Notes under the pieces: model-generated | The model's input: the letters and a program-made list of their open reading frames with translations, nothing else | Told to the model about the DNA's origin: nothing | Databases searched by the model: none | Shown: piece after piece, positions 10,223-20,200 of the stretch | How the letters are laid out: the number at the start of each line of letters is the position of its first letter | Numbering within the stretch: the stretch's first letter is position 1 | Program-made: the position numbers and the translations under genes | Origin: Pseudomonas sp. | GTDB taxonomy: Bacteria > Pseudomonadota > Gammaproteobacteria > Pseudomonadales > Pseudomonadaceae | Length of the DNA stretch: 64,000 nt | Direction of reading: 5' to 3' | NCBI GenBank assembly: GCA_030699825.1 | Contig: JAUYKV010000039.1 | Coordinates: forward strand, 1 to 64,000

Positions 10223-11113
10223 ATGAGCAACTGGTTGGTAGACAAACTGATCCCCTCGATCATGCGGTCCGAAGTCAAGAAGAGTTCGGTGCCCGAAGGT
10301 CTCTGGCACAAATGCCCGTCCTGCGAAGCGGTGTTGTACAAGCCCGAGTTGGAGAAGACTCTGGATGTCTGCCCCAAGTGCAACCACCACATGCGCATCA
10401 ACGCACGTGCGCGCCTGGACATCTTCCTTGATGCCGAAGGCCGCGAAGAAATCGGCGCGGAGCTGGAGCCGGTCGATCGCCTGAAATTTCGCGACAGCAA
10501 GAAGTACAAGGACCGCCTGACCGGCGCGCAGAAGCAGACCGGCGAGAAAGACGCGCTAATCGCCATGCGCGGCACACTTGAGTCGATGCCGGTGGTGGCC
10601 TGCGCCTTCGAGTTCTCCTTTATGGGGGGGTCGATGGGGGCGATCGTGGGCGAGCGTTTCGTGCGGGCGGCCAACGTGGCACTGGAGCAGCGTTGTCCGT
10701 TCGTGTGCTTCTCCGCTTCGGGCGGTGCGCGCATGCAGGAAGCGCTGATTTCCCTGATGCAGATGGCCAAGACCTCTGCGGTGCTGGCGCGTCTGCGCGA
10801 AGAAGGTATCCCGTTTGTCTCGGTGTTGACCGACCCGGTTTATGGCGGCGTTTCCGCCAGCCTGGCCATGCTCGGCGATGTCATAGTCGCCGAACCCAAG
10901 GCGCTGATCGGTTTTGCCGGTCCGCGGGTGATCGAGCAGACGGTACGTGAAAAACTGCCGGAAGGTTTCCAGCGCAGCGAGTTCCTGATCGAGCACGGTG
11001 CCATCGACATGATCATTCATCGCGAAGAGTTGCGTGCGCGCCTGGCTCGACTGCTGGCTCAGCTGATGGGGCTGCCGTCGCCTGTTGTCACCGCGTTGCC
11101 GGTCAGCGCATGA
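10223..11113 (+). CDS. accD: acetyl-CoA carboxylase carboxyltransferase subunit beta
   Basis: AccD transfers the carboxyl group from biotin to acetyl-CoA together with AccA, the first step of fatty-acid synthesis. The 296 residues begin with [17 protein letters not shown] and carry the four-cysteine zinc ribbon (CPSC ... CPKC, about residues 32-54) that bacterial AccD proteins use for binding, followed by the crotonase-fold core ([24 protein letters not shown]). The end overlaps the folC start by 4 bp (ATGA), giving the common accD-folC-dedD operon. Confidence 0.97.
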   Translation: MSNWLVDKLIPSIMRSEVKKSSVPEGLWHKCPSCEAVLYKPELEKTLDVCPKCNHHMRINARARLDIFLDAEGREEIGAELEPVDRLKFRDSKKYKDRLTGAQKQTGEKDALIAMRGTLESMPVVACAFEFSFMGGSMGAIVGERFVRAANVALEQRCPFVCFSASGGARMQEALISLMQMAKTSAVLARLREEGIPFVSVLTDPVYGGVSASLAMLGDVIVAEPKALIGFAGPRVIEQTVREKLPEGFQRSEFLIEHGAIDMIIHREELRARLARLLAQLMGLPSPVVTALPVSA

Positions 11114-12417
11114 GCGAACGCACCCTGGCCGACTGGCTGGCGTACCTGGAGCAATTGCATCCCAGCGCCATTGAAATGGGGCTGGAACGCTCCAGGGCTG
11201 TGGCTCAGCGTTTGCGCTTGTCCAGGCCTGCGCCACGGGTGATCACGGTCACCGGCACCAATGGCAAGGGCTCGACCTGTGCCTTTCTCGCCGCCTTGCT
11301 GCAGGAGCAGGGGCTCAAGGTCGGGGTCTACAGCTCGCCCCACCTGCTGCGTTACAACGAGCGGGTGCAGATCGCCGGTGCCGAGGCCAGTGATGCCGAA
11401 CTTTGCCTGGCGTTCGCCGCGGTAGAAGCCGCGCGTGGCGAGATTTCCCTGACTTATTTCGAGATGGGCACCCTGGCGGCTTTCTGGCTGTTTCAGCGCG
11501 CCGCGCTGGACGCGGTGGTGCTGGAGGTCGGGCTGGGTGGACGACTGGATGCGGTCAATCTGATCGACGCCGATCTGGCCCTGGTGACCAGTATCGGCAT
11601 CGATCACGCGGAATGGCTGGGCGATAACCGTGAGTCGGTGGCCTTCGAGAAGGCCGGTATCTTTCGCGCGGGCAAGCCGGCCTTGTGCGGTGATCTCGAC
11701 CCGCCGCAGGCGTTGCTGGAACAGGTGGCGCTACTGGATACGCCATTTTTTCTGCGCGGCCGCGATTACGATCTGAGCATCGAAGGGCAAAGCTGGTCCT
11801 GGTTCGGCTTGAATGGCGAGGGCGAGGTCATGCGTCTGCAGCGCTTGCCGTTGCTCGACCTGCCGATGGAGAATGCCGCGCTGGCCTTGCAAGCTTATGC
11901 GTTGCTCGATCTGCCCTGGCAGCCCGAGCGAATCGCCAGCGCCTTGTCGCGCACCCGGGTCACCGGTCGCCTGGATCGGCGGACGCTCAATTGGCAGGGT
12001 AAGCCACTCACCTTGCTGCTGGATGTTGGGCATAATCCCCACGCGGCCGAATATTTGGCGCAGCGCTTGTCTGGCAGGCCGTTGACGGGTAAGCGATTGG
12101 CGGTGTTCGGCCTGCTGGCCGACAAGGATTTGGCCGGGGTGGTAACACCCTTGCTCGATGAGGTCGTGGATTGGGCCGTGGCGCCGCTGCCGACCAGTCG
12201 CGCGCGCCCGGCGGGCGAGTTGCAGGCGTATCTGCACAATCGGGGGGTGCAGGTGACGGCCCATGCCGATGTGCAGGCAGCGTTGCAGGCGCAATGTACG
12301 CGGGCGACGGCTGGGGATGAAATACTGCTGTTCGGGTCTTTTTACTGCGTGGCCGAGGCCTTGGACTGGCTGGCCCGCCATGCCAAGAGGGATGTGCTGG
12401 ATGGCTTTGCTGGATAA
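11110..12417 (+). CDS. folC: bifunctional folylpolyglutamate / dihydrofolate synthase
   Basis: FolC adds L-glutamate to dihydropteroate and to folates. It has 435 residues, with the Mur-ligase-type P-loop [14 protein letters not shown] near residue 48-61 and the family segments [13 protein letters not shown] and [10 protein letters not shown]. The C-terminal domain carries DVGHNPHA. It overlaps accD by 4 bp upstream and dedD by 17 bp downstream, so translation of the three genes is probably coupled. Confidence 0.96.
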   Translation: MSERTLADWLAYLEQLHPSAIEMGLERSRAVAQRLRLSRPAPRVITVTGTNGKGSTCAFLAALLQEQGLKVGVYSSPHLLRYNERVQIAGAEASDAELCLAFAAVEAARGEISLTYFEMGTLAAFWLFQRAALDAVVLEVGLGGRLDAVNLIDADLALVTSIGIDHAEWLGDNRESVAFEKAGIFRAGKPALCGDLDPPQALLEQVALLDTPFFLRGRDYDLSIEGQSWSWFGLNGEGEVMRLQRLPLLDLPMENAALALQAYALLDLPWQPERIASALSRTRVTGRLDRRTLNWQGKPLTLLLDVGHNPHAAEYLAQRLSGRPLTGKRLAVFGLLADKDLAGVVTPLLDEVVDWAVAPLPTSRARPAGELQAYLHNRGVQVTAHADVQAALQAQCTRATAGDEILLFGSFYCVAEALDWLARHAKRDVLDGFAG

Positions 12418-13024
12418 TGGATTGAAGCAGCGCATTGTCGGCGCTTTGGTATTGCTGGCCTTGGCGGTGATTTTTCTGCCCATGCTGCTGTCGCGTCAAG
12501 ACGAGTTGCAGCCTGTGCGGGTCGATGCGCCGACGATGCCGCAGGCGCCGGCCATGCCGCAGATTGAAATGCAGCCGGTAATCGTGCCGGAACCGGTGAT
12601 CGTGTCGGACCCTCAGTCGTCGCCCGAGGAGTTGCAGGCCATTGCCGAAGCCCCGCCCCCGGTGGAAGTGGCGCCTGCACCCGCCCCAGAAGAACCAGAA
12701 CCAGAACCTGAGCCGGTGGTTGCGGCCCCTGCGCCAGACAGTACCCCAACCCAGGCTCCCGCCAGTCGCCTGGATGCCAATAGCTTGCCGGTGAGTTGGT
12801 CGGTACAGTTGGCCAGTCTGTCCAGCCGCACGGGGGCGCAAACGCTGCAGAAAACCCTGCGCAGTCAGGGTTACAACGCCTATGTCCGTCATGTGGATGG
12901 GATGAACCGGGTGTTCGTCGGTCCCGTGATCGAGCGAACCGAAGCCAATCGCTTGCGTGATCAGTTGAAGCGTCAGCACAAGCTCAGCGGCTTTGTCGTG
13001 CGCTTTCAGCCTGAGAGCAGTTAG
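12401..13024 (+). CDS. dedD: SPOR-domain cell-division protein, DedD-like
   Basis: This 207-residue bitopic membrane protein starts at the ATG at 12401, inside the folC 3' end; the longer frame from 12263 is shadow sequence. A short cytoplasmic N terminus is followed by one membrane helix (VGALVLLALAVIFLPMLL), a Pro/Glu-rich periplasmic linker and a C-terminal SPOR domain (about residues 128-205, SWSVQLASLSSRTGAQTLQ). SPOR domains bind denuded septal peptidoglycan. Position between folC and cvpA matches DedD in E. coli and Pseudomonas. Confidence 0.9.
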   Translation: MALLDNGLKQRIVGALVLLALAVIFLPMLLSRQDELQPVRVDAPTMPQAPAMPQIEMQPVIVPEPVIVSDPQSSPEELQAIAEAPPPVEVAPAPAPEEPEPEPEPVVAAPAPDSTPTQAPASRLDANSLPVSWSVQLASLSSRTGAQTLQKTLRSQGYNAYVRHVDGMNRVFVGPVIERTEANRLRDQLKRQHKLSGFVVRFQPESS

Positions 13025-13177
13025 CCGGCGAACGGAGCTTGAGATCGCAGATATGCTGGGTACGGCGAGGCGATATGAGTGGGGGCAGTTGTTTTCCAGT
13101 GGACTGAGCATCCTTTGCTTACCCCATGCGAGGGGCTCTGTTAAAATGCAGCGCCTTTTCCGTAGGTAACCAGCATC

Positions 13178-13732
13178 GTGGCATTCACCTGGGTCGATTG
13201 GGCGATTATCGCCATCATCGCCGTATCGAGCTTGATCAGCTTGAGCCGTGGCTTCGTCAAGGAAGCCTTGTCCTTGCTCACCTGGATCATTGCCGGTGTG
13301 GTTGCCTGGCTGTTTGGCGGGGCGTTGTCCGAACACCTCGGCGGCTGGATCGAAACCCCTTCGGCGCGGGTGATAGCAGCCTGTGCCTTACTCTTCATCG
13401 TCACCTTGCTGGTTGGCGCGCTGGTCAATTACCTGATCGGCGAGCTGATCCGTGTCACCGGACTGTCCGGCACCGATCGTTTGCTCGGCATGGTTTTCGG
13501 CGCCGCCCGTGGTGGCTTGCTGGTCGTGGTGCTGGTCGGGCTGCTCAGCCTGGCGCCAGTGCAGCAGGACCCGTGGTGGCGGCAATCGACGCTGTTGCCG
13601 CATTTTTTAATGGTTGCCGACTGGTCGAAGAACTTCATTCTGGGGGTGTCCAGCCAGTGGCTTGCCAGCGGCATCAGCGCACCTGCCGAGCTGCCGTTCA
13701 AAGACGCGCTGATGCAGCATAAGCTGCCTTAA
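13178..13732 (+). CDS. cvpA: CvpA family inner-membrane protein
   Basis: The 184-residue protein begins with GTG at 13178 (MAFTWVDWAIIAIIAVSSLI) and has about four hydrophobic segments, typical of CvpA, a membrane protein needed for colicin V production in E. coli and linked to envelope stress tolerance. It sits directly before purF, the conserved arrangement. The 153-bp gap upstream contains GTTAAAAT at 13140-13147 as a possible -10 region, but no -35 is convincingly spaced. Confidence 0.92.
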   Translation: MAFTWVDWAIIAIIAVSSLISLSRGFVKEALSLLTWIIAGVVAWLFGGALSEHLGGWIETPSARVIAACALLFIVTLLVGALVNYLIGELIRVTGLSGTDRLLGMVFGAARGGLLVVVLVGLLSLAPVQQDPWWRQSTLLPHFLMVADWSKNFILGVSSQWLASGISAPAELPFKDALMQHKLP

Positions 13733-13778
13733 ACGCATTCAGAATTAGCCTGTTTCACTTCAGTAGGGGTTGCGTCAC

Positions 13779-15284
13779 ATGTGTGGCATTGTCGGTATCG
13801 TCGGTAAATCGAACGTCAATCAGGCGCTGTATGACGGCTTGACCGTCCTCCAGCACCGCGGCCAGGATGCTGCCGGTATTGTAACCAGTCACGATGGGCG
13901 GCTGTTTCTGCGCAAGGACAATGGCCTGGTGCGCGATGTCTTCCATCAGCGCCATATGCAGCGCCTGGTCGGCCACATGGGCATCGGTCATGTGCGCTAT
14001 CCGACCGCCGGCAGTTCCAGTTCGGCCGAGGCGCAACCTTTTTACGTCAACTCGCCCTACGGCATCACCCTGGCGCACAACGGCAACCTGACCAACGTCG
14101 AACAGTTGGCCAAGGAAATCTACGAGTCCGACCTGCGTCACGTCAACACCAACTCCGACTCGGAAGTGCTGCTCAACGTCTTCGCCCATGAGCTGGCCCA
14201 GCGCGGCAAGTTGCAGCCGACCGAGGAAGACATCTTCGCCGCGGTCAGCCAGGTGCATCAGCGCTGCATCGGCGGTTACGCGGTGGTGGCGATGATCACC
14301 GGTTACGGCATCGTCGGTTTTCGCGACCCCAATGGCATTCGTCCGATCGTCTTCGGCCAGCGCCACACCGATGAAGGCGTGGAGTACATGATCGCCTCGG
14401 AAAGCGTGTCGCTGGACGTACTCGGCTTTACCCTGATTCGCGATCTGGCGCCGGGCGAGGCGGTGTACATCACCGAGGACGGCAAGCTGTCGACCCGCCA
14501 GTGCGCGAGCAATCCGCATCTCTCGCCGTGCATCTTCGAGCATGTCTACCTGGCGCGTCCGGACTCGATCATGGATGGCGTCTCGGTGTACAAGGCGCGT
14601 TTGCGCATGGGCGAGAAGCTGGCGGACAAGATCCTCCGCGAGCGGCCGGACCACGATATCGACGTGGTCATTCCGATTCCCGATACCAGCCGCACCTCGG
14701 CGCTGGAGCTGGCCAATCACCTGGGTGTGAAGTTCCGCGAAGGCTTCGTCAAGAACCGCTATATCGGTCGTACCTTCATCATGCCGGGCCAGGCTGCGCG
14801 GAAGAAATCGGTACGCCAGAAGCTCAACGCCATCGAGCTGGAGTTCCGCGGCAAGAACGTGATGCTGGTGGACGATTCCATCGTGCGCGGCACCACCTGC
14901 AAGCAGATCATCCAGATGGCCCGTGAAGCCGGGGCGAAGAACGTCTACTTCTGCTCGGCCGCGCCCGCGGTGCGTTACCCCAACGTCTACGGCATCGATA
15001 TGCCGAGCGCCCACGAGCTGATCGCGCATAACCGCAGCACCGAGGAGGTCGCCGAGCTGATCGGCGCCGATTGGCTGGTGTACCAGGACCTGTCCGATCT
15101 GATCGAGGCGGTTGGTGGCGGCAAGATCAAGATCGAGCACTTCGACTGCGCGGTATTCGACGGCCAGTACGTCACCGGCGATGTCGACGAGGTTTACCTG
15201 AACAAGATCGAGCAGGCGCGCAACGACGTCACCAAGGTCAGATCCCAGGCTGGGAGCGCGATTATCGATCTGTACAACGACTAG
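13779..15284 (+). CDS. purF: amidophosphoribosyltransferase
   Basis: PurF makes phosphoribosylamine from PRPP and glutamine, the committed purine step. The ATG at 13779 is chosen because removal of Met exposes the N-terminal nucleophile Cys (MCGIVGIVG); a start three codons upstream would block it. The 501 residues contain the Ntn glutaminase domain and, near residue 365, the PRPP loop ([17 protein letters not shown]). cvpA lies upstream and metZ downstream. Confidence 0.97.
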   Translation: MCGIVGIVGKSNVNQALYDGLTVLQHRGQDAAGIVTSHDGRLFLRKDNGLVRDVFHQRHMQRLVGHMGIGHVRYPTAGSSSSAEAQPFYVNSPYGITLAHNGNLTNVEQLAKEIYESDLRHVNTNSDSEVLLNVFAHELAQRGKLQPTEEDIFAAVSQVHQRCIGGYAVVAMITGYGIVGFRDPNGIRPIVFGQRHTDEGVEYMIASESVSLDVLGFTLIRDLAPGEAVYITEDGKLSTRQCASNPHLSPCIFEHVYLARPDSIMDGVSVYKARLRMGEKLADKILRERPDHDIDVVIPIPDTSRTSALELANHLGVKFREGFVKNRYIGRTFIMPGQAARKKSVRQKLNAIELEFRGKNVMLVDDSIVRGTTCKQIIQMAREAGAKNVYFCSAAPAVRYPNVYGIDMPSAHELIAHNRSTEEVAELIGADWLVYQDLSDLIEAVGGGKIKIEHFDCAVFDGQYVTGDVDEVYLNKIEQARNDVTKVRSQAGSAIIDLYND

Positions 15285-15323
15285 ACGGTGGCGGGGCAGG
15301 GTTAGGCTGACCGGTATTTGGCT

Positions 15324-15340
15324 GGTGCGCGTGGCGCACC
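15324..15340. repeat. GGTGCGC-N3-GCGCACC hairpin between purF and metZ
   Basis: This is the second copy of the short perfect inverted repeat seen at 1854-1870, here with loop GTG and followed by CTACG. It lies in the 102-bp purF-metZ gap and could act as a transcript-stabilising or attenuating hairpin; no T-run is present. Confidence 0.6.
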
Positions 15341-15386
15341 CTACGCGGCAAGACCGACGCAGTCGGTCGTTATGAGGTTTTTCAGC

Positions 15387-16598
15387 ATGACCGAAGAATG
15401 GCAAGCAGGTCGCCTGGATAGCGACCTCGACGGGGTCGGTTTCGACACCCTGGCAGTGCGCGCCGGCCAGCATCGTTCGCCTGAGGGCGAGCACAGCGAG
15501 GCGATTTACCCGACCTCCAGCTATGTGTTCCGCACCGCTGCCGATGCCGCCGCACGCTTTGCCGGTGAAGTGCCGGGGAACGTCTACTCGCGCTACACCA
15601 ACCCGACGGTGCGCACCTTCGAGGAGCGCATCGCGGCGCTGGAGGGTGCCGAGCAGGCCGTCGCGACCTCGTCCGGCATGTCGGCGATCCTGGCCATGGT
15701 CATGAGCCTGTGCAGCGGCGGCGACCATGTACTGGTGTCGCGCAGCGTGTTCGGTTCGACCATCAGCCTGTTCGAGAAGTACCTCAAGCGTTTCGGCGTG
15801 CAGGTCGATTATGTGCCGCTGGCTGATCTGCAGGCCTGGAGCGCTGCGTTCAAGCCCAACACCAAGCTGCTGTTCGTCGAGTCGCCGTCCAATCCGCTGG
15901 CCGAACTGGTGGACATCGCCGCGCTGGCGGAAATAGCCCACGGCAAAGGCGCGCTGCTGGCGGTGGATAACTGTTTTTGCACGCCAGCGCTGCAGCAGCC
16001 GCTCAAGCTGGGGGCGGACATCGTCATGCACTCGGCGACCAAGTACATCGATGGCCAGGGTCGCAGCATGGGCGGTGTGGTCGCCGGCAAGGCAGAGTTG
16101 ATGAAGGAGGTGGTCGGTTTTCTGCGTACCGCGGGGCCGACCCTCAGCCCGTTCAACGCCTGGATCTTCCTCAAGGGCCTGGAAACCCTGCGCGTGCGCA
16201 TGCAGGCGCATTGCGCCAGCTCCCAGCAGCTGGCCGAGTGGCTGGAGCAGCAGCCGGGTATCGAGCATGTCTACTATTCGGGGCTGCCCAGCCACCCGCA
16301 GCATGAGTTGGCCAAGCGTCAGCAGAGCGGCTTCGGCGCGGTGGTCGGTTTCGAAGTCAAGGGCGGCAAGGATGCGGCCTGGCGCTTTATCGACGCGACC
16401 CGGGTGATTTCGATCACCACCAACCTGGGCGATACCAAAACCACCATCGCTCATCCCGCGACCACTTCCCACGGTCGTTTGACGCCGGCCGAACGCGCCA
16501 GCGCCGGTATCCACGACAATCTGATTCGGCTCGCCGTGGGTCTGGAGGATATCGTCGACCTCAAGGCCGATCTGGCTCGCGGGCTGGCGGCGCTCTGA
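15387..16598 (+). CDS. metZ: O-succinylhomoserine sulfhydrylase
   Basis: MetZ makes homocysteine directly from O-succinylhomoserine and sulfide, the Pseudomonas route to methionine. The 403-residue protein belongs to the Cys/Met PLP family; the PLP lysine lies in HSATKYIDGQGRSMGG. The ATG at 15387 gives the usual MTEEWQAGRLDSDLDGVGFDTL start, and the longer frame from 15318 begins in a repeat. A strong terminator follows at 16637. Confidence 0.94.
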   Translation: MTEEWQAGRLDSDLDGVGFDTLAVRAGQHRSPEGEHSEAIYPTSSYVFRTAADAAARFAGEVPGNVYSRYTNPTVRTFEERIAALEGAEQAVATSSGMSAILAMVMSLCSGGDHVLVSRSVFGSTISLFEKYLKRFGVQVDYVPLADLQAWSAAFKPNTKLLFVESPSNPLAELVDIAALAEIAHGKGALLAVDNCFCTPALQQPLKLGADIVMHSATKYIDGQGRSMGGVVAGKAELMKEVVGFLRTAGPTLSPFNAWIFLKGLETLRVRMQAHCASSQQLAEWLEQQPGIEHVYYSGLPSHPQHELAKRQQSGFGAVVGFEVKGGKDAAWRFIDATRVISITTNLGDTKTTIAHPATTSHGRLTPAERASAGIHDNLIRLAVGLEDIVDLKADLARGLAAL

Positions 16599-16636
16599 CA
16601 GACCGCTGCAAAGGCCGCTTTTAGCTCGTTGCCCAC

Positions 16637-16667
16637 ACCAATGGCGCCTTCTGGCGCCATTGGTTTA
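16637..16667 (+). terminator. rho-independent-like terminator after metZ
   Basis: A perfect 12-bp stem (ACCAATGGCGCC / GGCGCCATTGGT) with a TTCT loop is followed by TTTAT. It lies 38 bp after the metZ stop and before the convergent HAD gene. The stem is symmetrical, but the T-run exists only on the plus strand. Confidence 0.8.
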
Positions 16668-16720
16668 TCCGCTTGCGCCGCCGCCGTCGAGATTGTTGAT
16701 TTACCACAGATATCTATGAC

Positions 16721-16814
16721 GGGTATCGCTACGCTCAGCCTACGCGGCCCGCACCATCCTACGGGTTGGTGGCCGCAGCGTGTTTGTAGGATGTGGTTGA
16801 GCGCAGCGATACCC
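16721..16814. repeat. 94-bp inverted-repeat element (GGGTATCGCT family)
   Basis: Two 20-base arms, GGGTATCGCTACGCTCAGCC and the complement at 16795-16814, match at 18 of 20 positions and enclose a 54-base centre containing a second pair, CATCCTAC / GTAGGATG. It is non-coding and sits between the metZ terminator and the HAD gene end. It resembles the widespread Pseudomonas intergenic palindromes. Confidence 0.6.
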
Positions 16815-16853
16815 ATCAGTTTGCACGGCTTGGTCGCAGGCCGCGGCAGCTAG

Positions 16854-17507
16854 TCAGCGCCAGTTGAGAATCGGCCAACCGGCCTGTTCGGCATGCCGGT
16901 GCAGCACCGGGTCGGGGTTGACGGCGTAGGGCTTGCCGACCAACTGCAGCAGCGGCAGGTCGTTGCGCGAGTCGGAGTAGAAATAGGCGCCGTCGAGGCT
17001 TTCGCCCTGTTCTTCGAGCCAGGCCTGCAGGCGCGTGACCTTGCCTTCGCGGTAGGTCAGCACGCCCTGGGTGCGGCCGCTGTAGGTACCCTGTTGTTCT
17101 TCGATGTCGATGGCCAACACGTCGTCGACTTTCAGGCGCGCGGCGATAGCGCTGACCAGGAAGTGCGCCGAGGCGGAGATGATCAGAATGCGGTCGCCGG
17201 CGGCGCGATGGTTGGCCAGGCAGCGGATGGCATCGCTGTAGAACAGCGGCTCGATCACATCCTCGACATAGGGCTCGACGACGAAGGCGACTTCCTCGGC
17301 GCTGCGCCCGACCAGGGGCGAGAGGCTGAAGGCCATATAGTCTTCCATGGCCAGTTTGCCCTCGGCGTAAAGCGCCATCAGCTCGTGGTCTTGCTGGAGA
17401 AAACTTTCGCCGTCGACCCAGCCGAGTTTGGCCATCTCCGTGCTCCACAGGCTGGCGCAGTCGCCGTGAATCAGGGTTTCGTCGAGGTCGAAAATTGCCA
17501 GGGCCAT
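16854..17507 (-). CDS. HAD superfamily phosphatase (SerB-like, HAD-IB)
   Basis: The 217-residue HAD hydrolase has all catalytic motifs: nucleophile and acid/base in FDLDETL at the N terminus, the serine motif IISASAHF near the middle, and the acidic motif YSDSRNDLPLL. Its substrate cannot be read from sequence; SerB-like members act on phosphoserine and small phosphomonoesters. The ATG at 17507 overlaps the ATPase stop (TGATG), so it is the last gene of the transporter operon. Context suggests it finishes dephosphorylation of whatever the transporter imports. Confidence 0.88.
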   Translation of the reverse strand: MALAIFDLDETLIHGDCASLWSTEMAKLGWVDGESFLQQDHELMALYAEGKLAMEDYMAFSLSPLVGRSAEEVAFVVEPYVEDVIEPLFYSDAIRCLANHRAAGDRILIISASAHFLVSAIAARLKVDDVLAIDIEEQQGTYSGRTQGVLTYREGKVTRLQAWLEEQGESLDGAYFYSDSRNDLPLLQLVGKPYAVNPDPVLHRHAEQAGWPILNWR

Positions 17508-18505
17508 CACGCCACCTCGCGGATTGCGGCGGTGTCGATGCTCAGCGCGATGCGCTGACCGCTGCCGTGCATGTCACTCGCCGAGCGGTTCAGTACATCG
17601 ACCAGTAATTCCACACCGCGGGCCTCGACCCGGTAACGGATAACGTTGCCGAGCAGGCTGTGGCTGCGGATTTGCCCCTCTATACCGTTTGCGCCGCCTT
17701 CGCCGCCGAGGCGGATGGCCTCGGGGCGGATGGCGATGCGGCTGCTTATCGGCCGGCCGAGCAGGCGGCTGGCGGCGTCGGCATCGAGCAGGTTGTAGTT
17801 GCCGATAAAGCCGGCGGCGAAAGCATCGATGGGCGCGGTGTAGAGGGTTTCGGCATCGCCGCTCTGGACGATCCTGCCGGCGTTCATCAGGAAGATCCGA
17901 TCGGACATGACCAGGGCTTCTTCCTGGTCGTGGGTGACGAAGATGGTGGTCAGGCCGAGGTCTTGCTGAATTGAACGAATTTGTTCGCGCAGGTGTTTGC
18001 GAATCCGTGCATCCAGCGCCGACAGCGGTTCGTCGAGCAGCAGCAGGCGTGGGCGGGTGACCAGCGAGCGGGCCAGGGCCACGCGCTGGCACTGGCCGCC
18101 GGAAAGCTGATGCGGGTAGCGCGCGGCGAAGTCGCCGAGTTCGACCATGGCCAGGGCTTCGCGCACACGTTCGGTGCTTTCCTCCTTGGCGACCTTCTGC
18201 ATGCGCAGGCCGAAGGCGACGTTCTGTTGCACGGTCATATTGGGGAACAGCGCGTAGCTCTGGAACACCATGCCGATGCCGCGCTTCTGCGGCGCTTGCG
18301 GCACCAGGTCTTCGCCATCCAGAACAATCTGCCCGCCGCCCACTTCGGTGAGGCCGGCAATGCAGCGCAGCAGGGTGGATTTGCCGCAGCCCGAAGGGCC
18401 GAGCAGGGTGACGAACTCGCCCTTGCCGATCTCGCAGTTGATATCGCTGAAGATCGAGGTGGCGCCGTAACTCTTGTGCAGGCCGCGGATGCTCAAATAA
18501 CTCAT
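17507..18505 (-). CDS. ABC transporter ATP-binding protein (phosphonate/iron/spermidine-type importer)
   Basis: A 332-residue importer ATPase with Walker A GPSGCGKST, Q-loop FQSYALF, signature LSGGQCQRVALARS, Walker B LLLLDEPLSALD and H-loop THD, followed by a C-terminal TOBE-like regulatory domain (IAIRPEAIRLGG onward). The start at 18505 (MSYLSIRGLHKSYG) is chosen; the frame upstream of it is the shadow of the permease gene. The signature has QC where QQ is common. It overlaps the permease stop and the HAD start, so it belongs to the same operon. Confidence 0.93.
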   Translation of the reverse strand: MSYLSIRGLHKSYGATSIFSDINCEIGKGEFVTLLGPSGCGKSTLLRCIAGLTEVGGGQIVLDGEDLVPQAPQKRGIGMVFQSYALFPNMTVQQNVAFGLRMQKVAKEESTERVREALAMVELGDFAARYPHQLSGGQCQRVALARSLVTRPRLLLLDEPLSALDARIRKHLREQIRSIQQDLGLTTIFVTHDQEEALVMSDRIFLMNAGRIVQSGDAETLYTAPIDAFAAGFIGNYNLLDADAASRLLGRPISSRIAIRPEAIRLGGEGGANGIEGQIRSHSLLGNVIRYRVEARGVELLVDVLNRSASDMHGSGQRIALSIDTAAIREVA

Positions 18506-19299
18506 GACTTGTCCTTGTTCAGGCGGTTGGCGGCCCAGGTGAAGACCAGCACGAAGAAGAAGTAGGAAATCACCAGGGCGCTGTTGAAGTGGCCGCTGCT
18601 GTTTTTCATGTTGTTCAGATAGACCTGCAAGGTTTCGTAGCGGGTGCCGACCAGCATGTTGGCGAACACGAACTCGCCGAACAGGAAGCTGAAGGAAAGG
18701 AACAGCGACACCATCAGGCCCTTGCGCAGGTTCGGCAGCACCACCAGAAACGCCGCCTTCCAGGTACTGGCGCCGAGCAGGTGGGCAGCGTCCATCAGAT
18801 CCGGCAGGTTGATCGCCTGCAGGTTGTTGGTGATGGCGCGGTACATAAAGGGCAGGGCGATGGTGAAGTAGCAGCCGATCAGAATCCACGGCGTGCCGGT
18901 CATCGCCAGCGGCCCCGAGCCGTACAGCTGCAACAGGCCCACCGAGGACACCACCGGCGGCACGGCGAACGGCAGCAGGATCAGAATGTTCATCAGCCCA
19001 TCGAGCTTGGGGAAGTGGTAATGCACCACGAACAGCAGCGGCAGGATCAACAGCACCGACAGCGCCAGGGCGCCGAAACACACCAGCAGCGACTGGCCGA
19101 AGGCATCGAGGAAGCGTTGATCGCTCCACAGCTCCAGGTACCACTTGAAGGTCAGACCGTCCGGCAGGATGCTCGCCGACCAGCTGGTGGACAGCGAATA
19201 GAGCAGGGTGCCGGCCAGCGGTGTCAGCAATATCAGAAACAGCAGCCAGACCACCACGCGGTGGTACAGCGCTGCCGGTACTCGGTCAGCGTGAGACAT
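18502..19299 (-). CDS. ABC transporter permease (second)
   Basis: The 265-residue inner-membrane permease has about six hydrophobic helices and a binding-protein-dependent-transport EAA-like loop (MDAAHLLGASTWKAAFLVVLPNLRKG). It is in the PotC/PhnV-like class. It overlaps the preceding permease by 14 bp and the ATPase by 4 bp, consistent with one translationally coupled importer. Confidence 0.9.
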   Translation of the reverse strand: MSHADRVPAALYHRVVVWLLFLILLTPLAGTLLYSLSTSWSASILPDGLTFKWYLELWSDQRFLDAFGQSLLVCFGALALSVLLILPLLFVVHYHFPKLDGLMNILILLPFAVPPVVSSVGLLQLYGSGPLAMTGTPWILIGCYFTIALPFMYRAITNNLQAINLPDLMDAAHLLGASTWKAAFLVVLPNLRKGLMVSLFLSFSFLFGEFVFANMLVGTRYETLQVYLNNMKNSSGHFNSALVISYFFFVLVFTWAANRLNKDKS

Positions 19300-20200
19300 G
19301 CTGGCTCCTTTTCAGCAGCAGTTGATGGGCCACGGTGATCACCGCCATCAGGCCGACCAATATCATCGCCAGGGCGCTGGCCAGGTTCGGGTCGAGGGAG
19401 ATATCGCCCGAGACCAGGCCGGCGATGCGGATCGGCATCACGTTGAAGTTGCCGGTGGTCAGGTAGTACACGGTGGCGTAGGCGCCGAGGGCATTAGCCA
19501 GGAGGATGACGAAGGTGCCGAGCAGTGCCGGGGTCAGCACCGGCAGGCCGATATGCCGCCAGAAGTCCCAGGTATTGGCGCCGAGCAGCGCGGCGGACTC
19601 GCGCCAGTCCTCGCGCAGGGCGTCGAAGGCCGGGTAGAGCAGCAGCACACCGAGGGGAATCTGAAAGTAGGTGTAGAGCACGATCAGGCCGTTCTTCGAG
19701 TAGAGGTTGAAGCTCTCGATCAGGCCGATCTTGATCAGCAGCAAGGTCAGCGCACCGTTGAAACCGAGCAGGATGATAAAGGCGAAGGCCAGCGGCACCC
19801 CGGCGAAGTTGCTGGTCATGTTGGAGAAGGCCATGACGAAGTCGCGCAGCCTGGAGTCCACCTGATGCAGCGAATAGCTGCCGAGAATGGCGATGGCCAT
19901 GCCGAACAGACTCGACCAGAAGGAAATCTGCAGGCTGTGCTTGATCGCCTGCAGGTAGAACTTGGAGCCGAACACCTTGGCGAAATTGGCCAGGCCCCAG
20001 CCCTCGGCACTGTTCAGGCTGTTGATCGCCACCCACACCAGCGGCGCAATCTGGAATAGCACGAAGAACAGGGCGAAGGGCAGCAGGCACAGCGCCGCCA
20101 GCCATTTGCCCCTGAGCTGCGGCGACAGGCGCGCGCGTGGCGTGGCGAGGGGCTGCGCTTCGCCGGGCAGCTTGGCGCTTTGTTCGAGTGGTGCGCTCAT
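19286..20200 (-). CDS. ABC transporter permease (first)
   Basis: The 304-residue permease is the partner of the one that follows. The start at 20200 (MSAPLEQSAKLPG) is chosen because it overlaps the upstream gene's stop by ATGA; the frame extension to 20266 is shadow. About six membrane helices and the coupling loop SAALLGANTWDFWRHIGLPVLTP are visible. It is in the PotB/PhnU-like class. Confidence 0.9.
   Translation of the reverse strand: MSAPLEQSAKLPGEAQPLATPRARLSPQLRGKWLAALCLLPFALFFVLFQIAPLVWVAINSLNSAEGWGLANFAKVFGSKFYLQAIKHSLQISFWSSLFGMAIAILGSYSLHQVDSRLRDFVMAFSNMTSNFAGVPLAFAFIILLGFNGALTLLLIKIGLIESFNLYSKNGLIVLYTYFQIPLGVLLLYPAFDALREDWRESAALLGANTWDFWRHIGLPVLTPALLGTFVILLANALGAYATVYYLTTGNFNVMPIRIAGLVSGDISLDPNLASALAMILVGLMAVITVAHQLLLKRSQHVSR

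Noticed and set aside
13115..13147. Sigma-70 promoter for cvpA-purF
   Set aside because: TTGCTT and TAAAAT are 21 bases apart, too far for a standard promoter.
13755..16514. 919-codon open frame on the minus strand opposite purF and metZ
   Set aside because: It is antisense to two certain genes, has the His/Asp/Gly-rich, motif-free composition of high-GC shadow frames and no ribosome-binding site.
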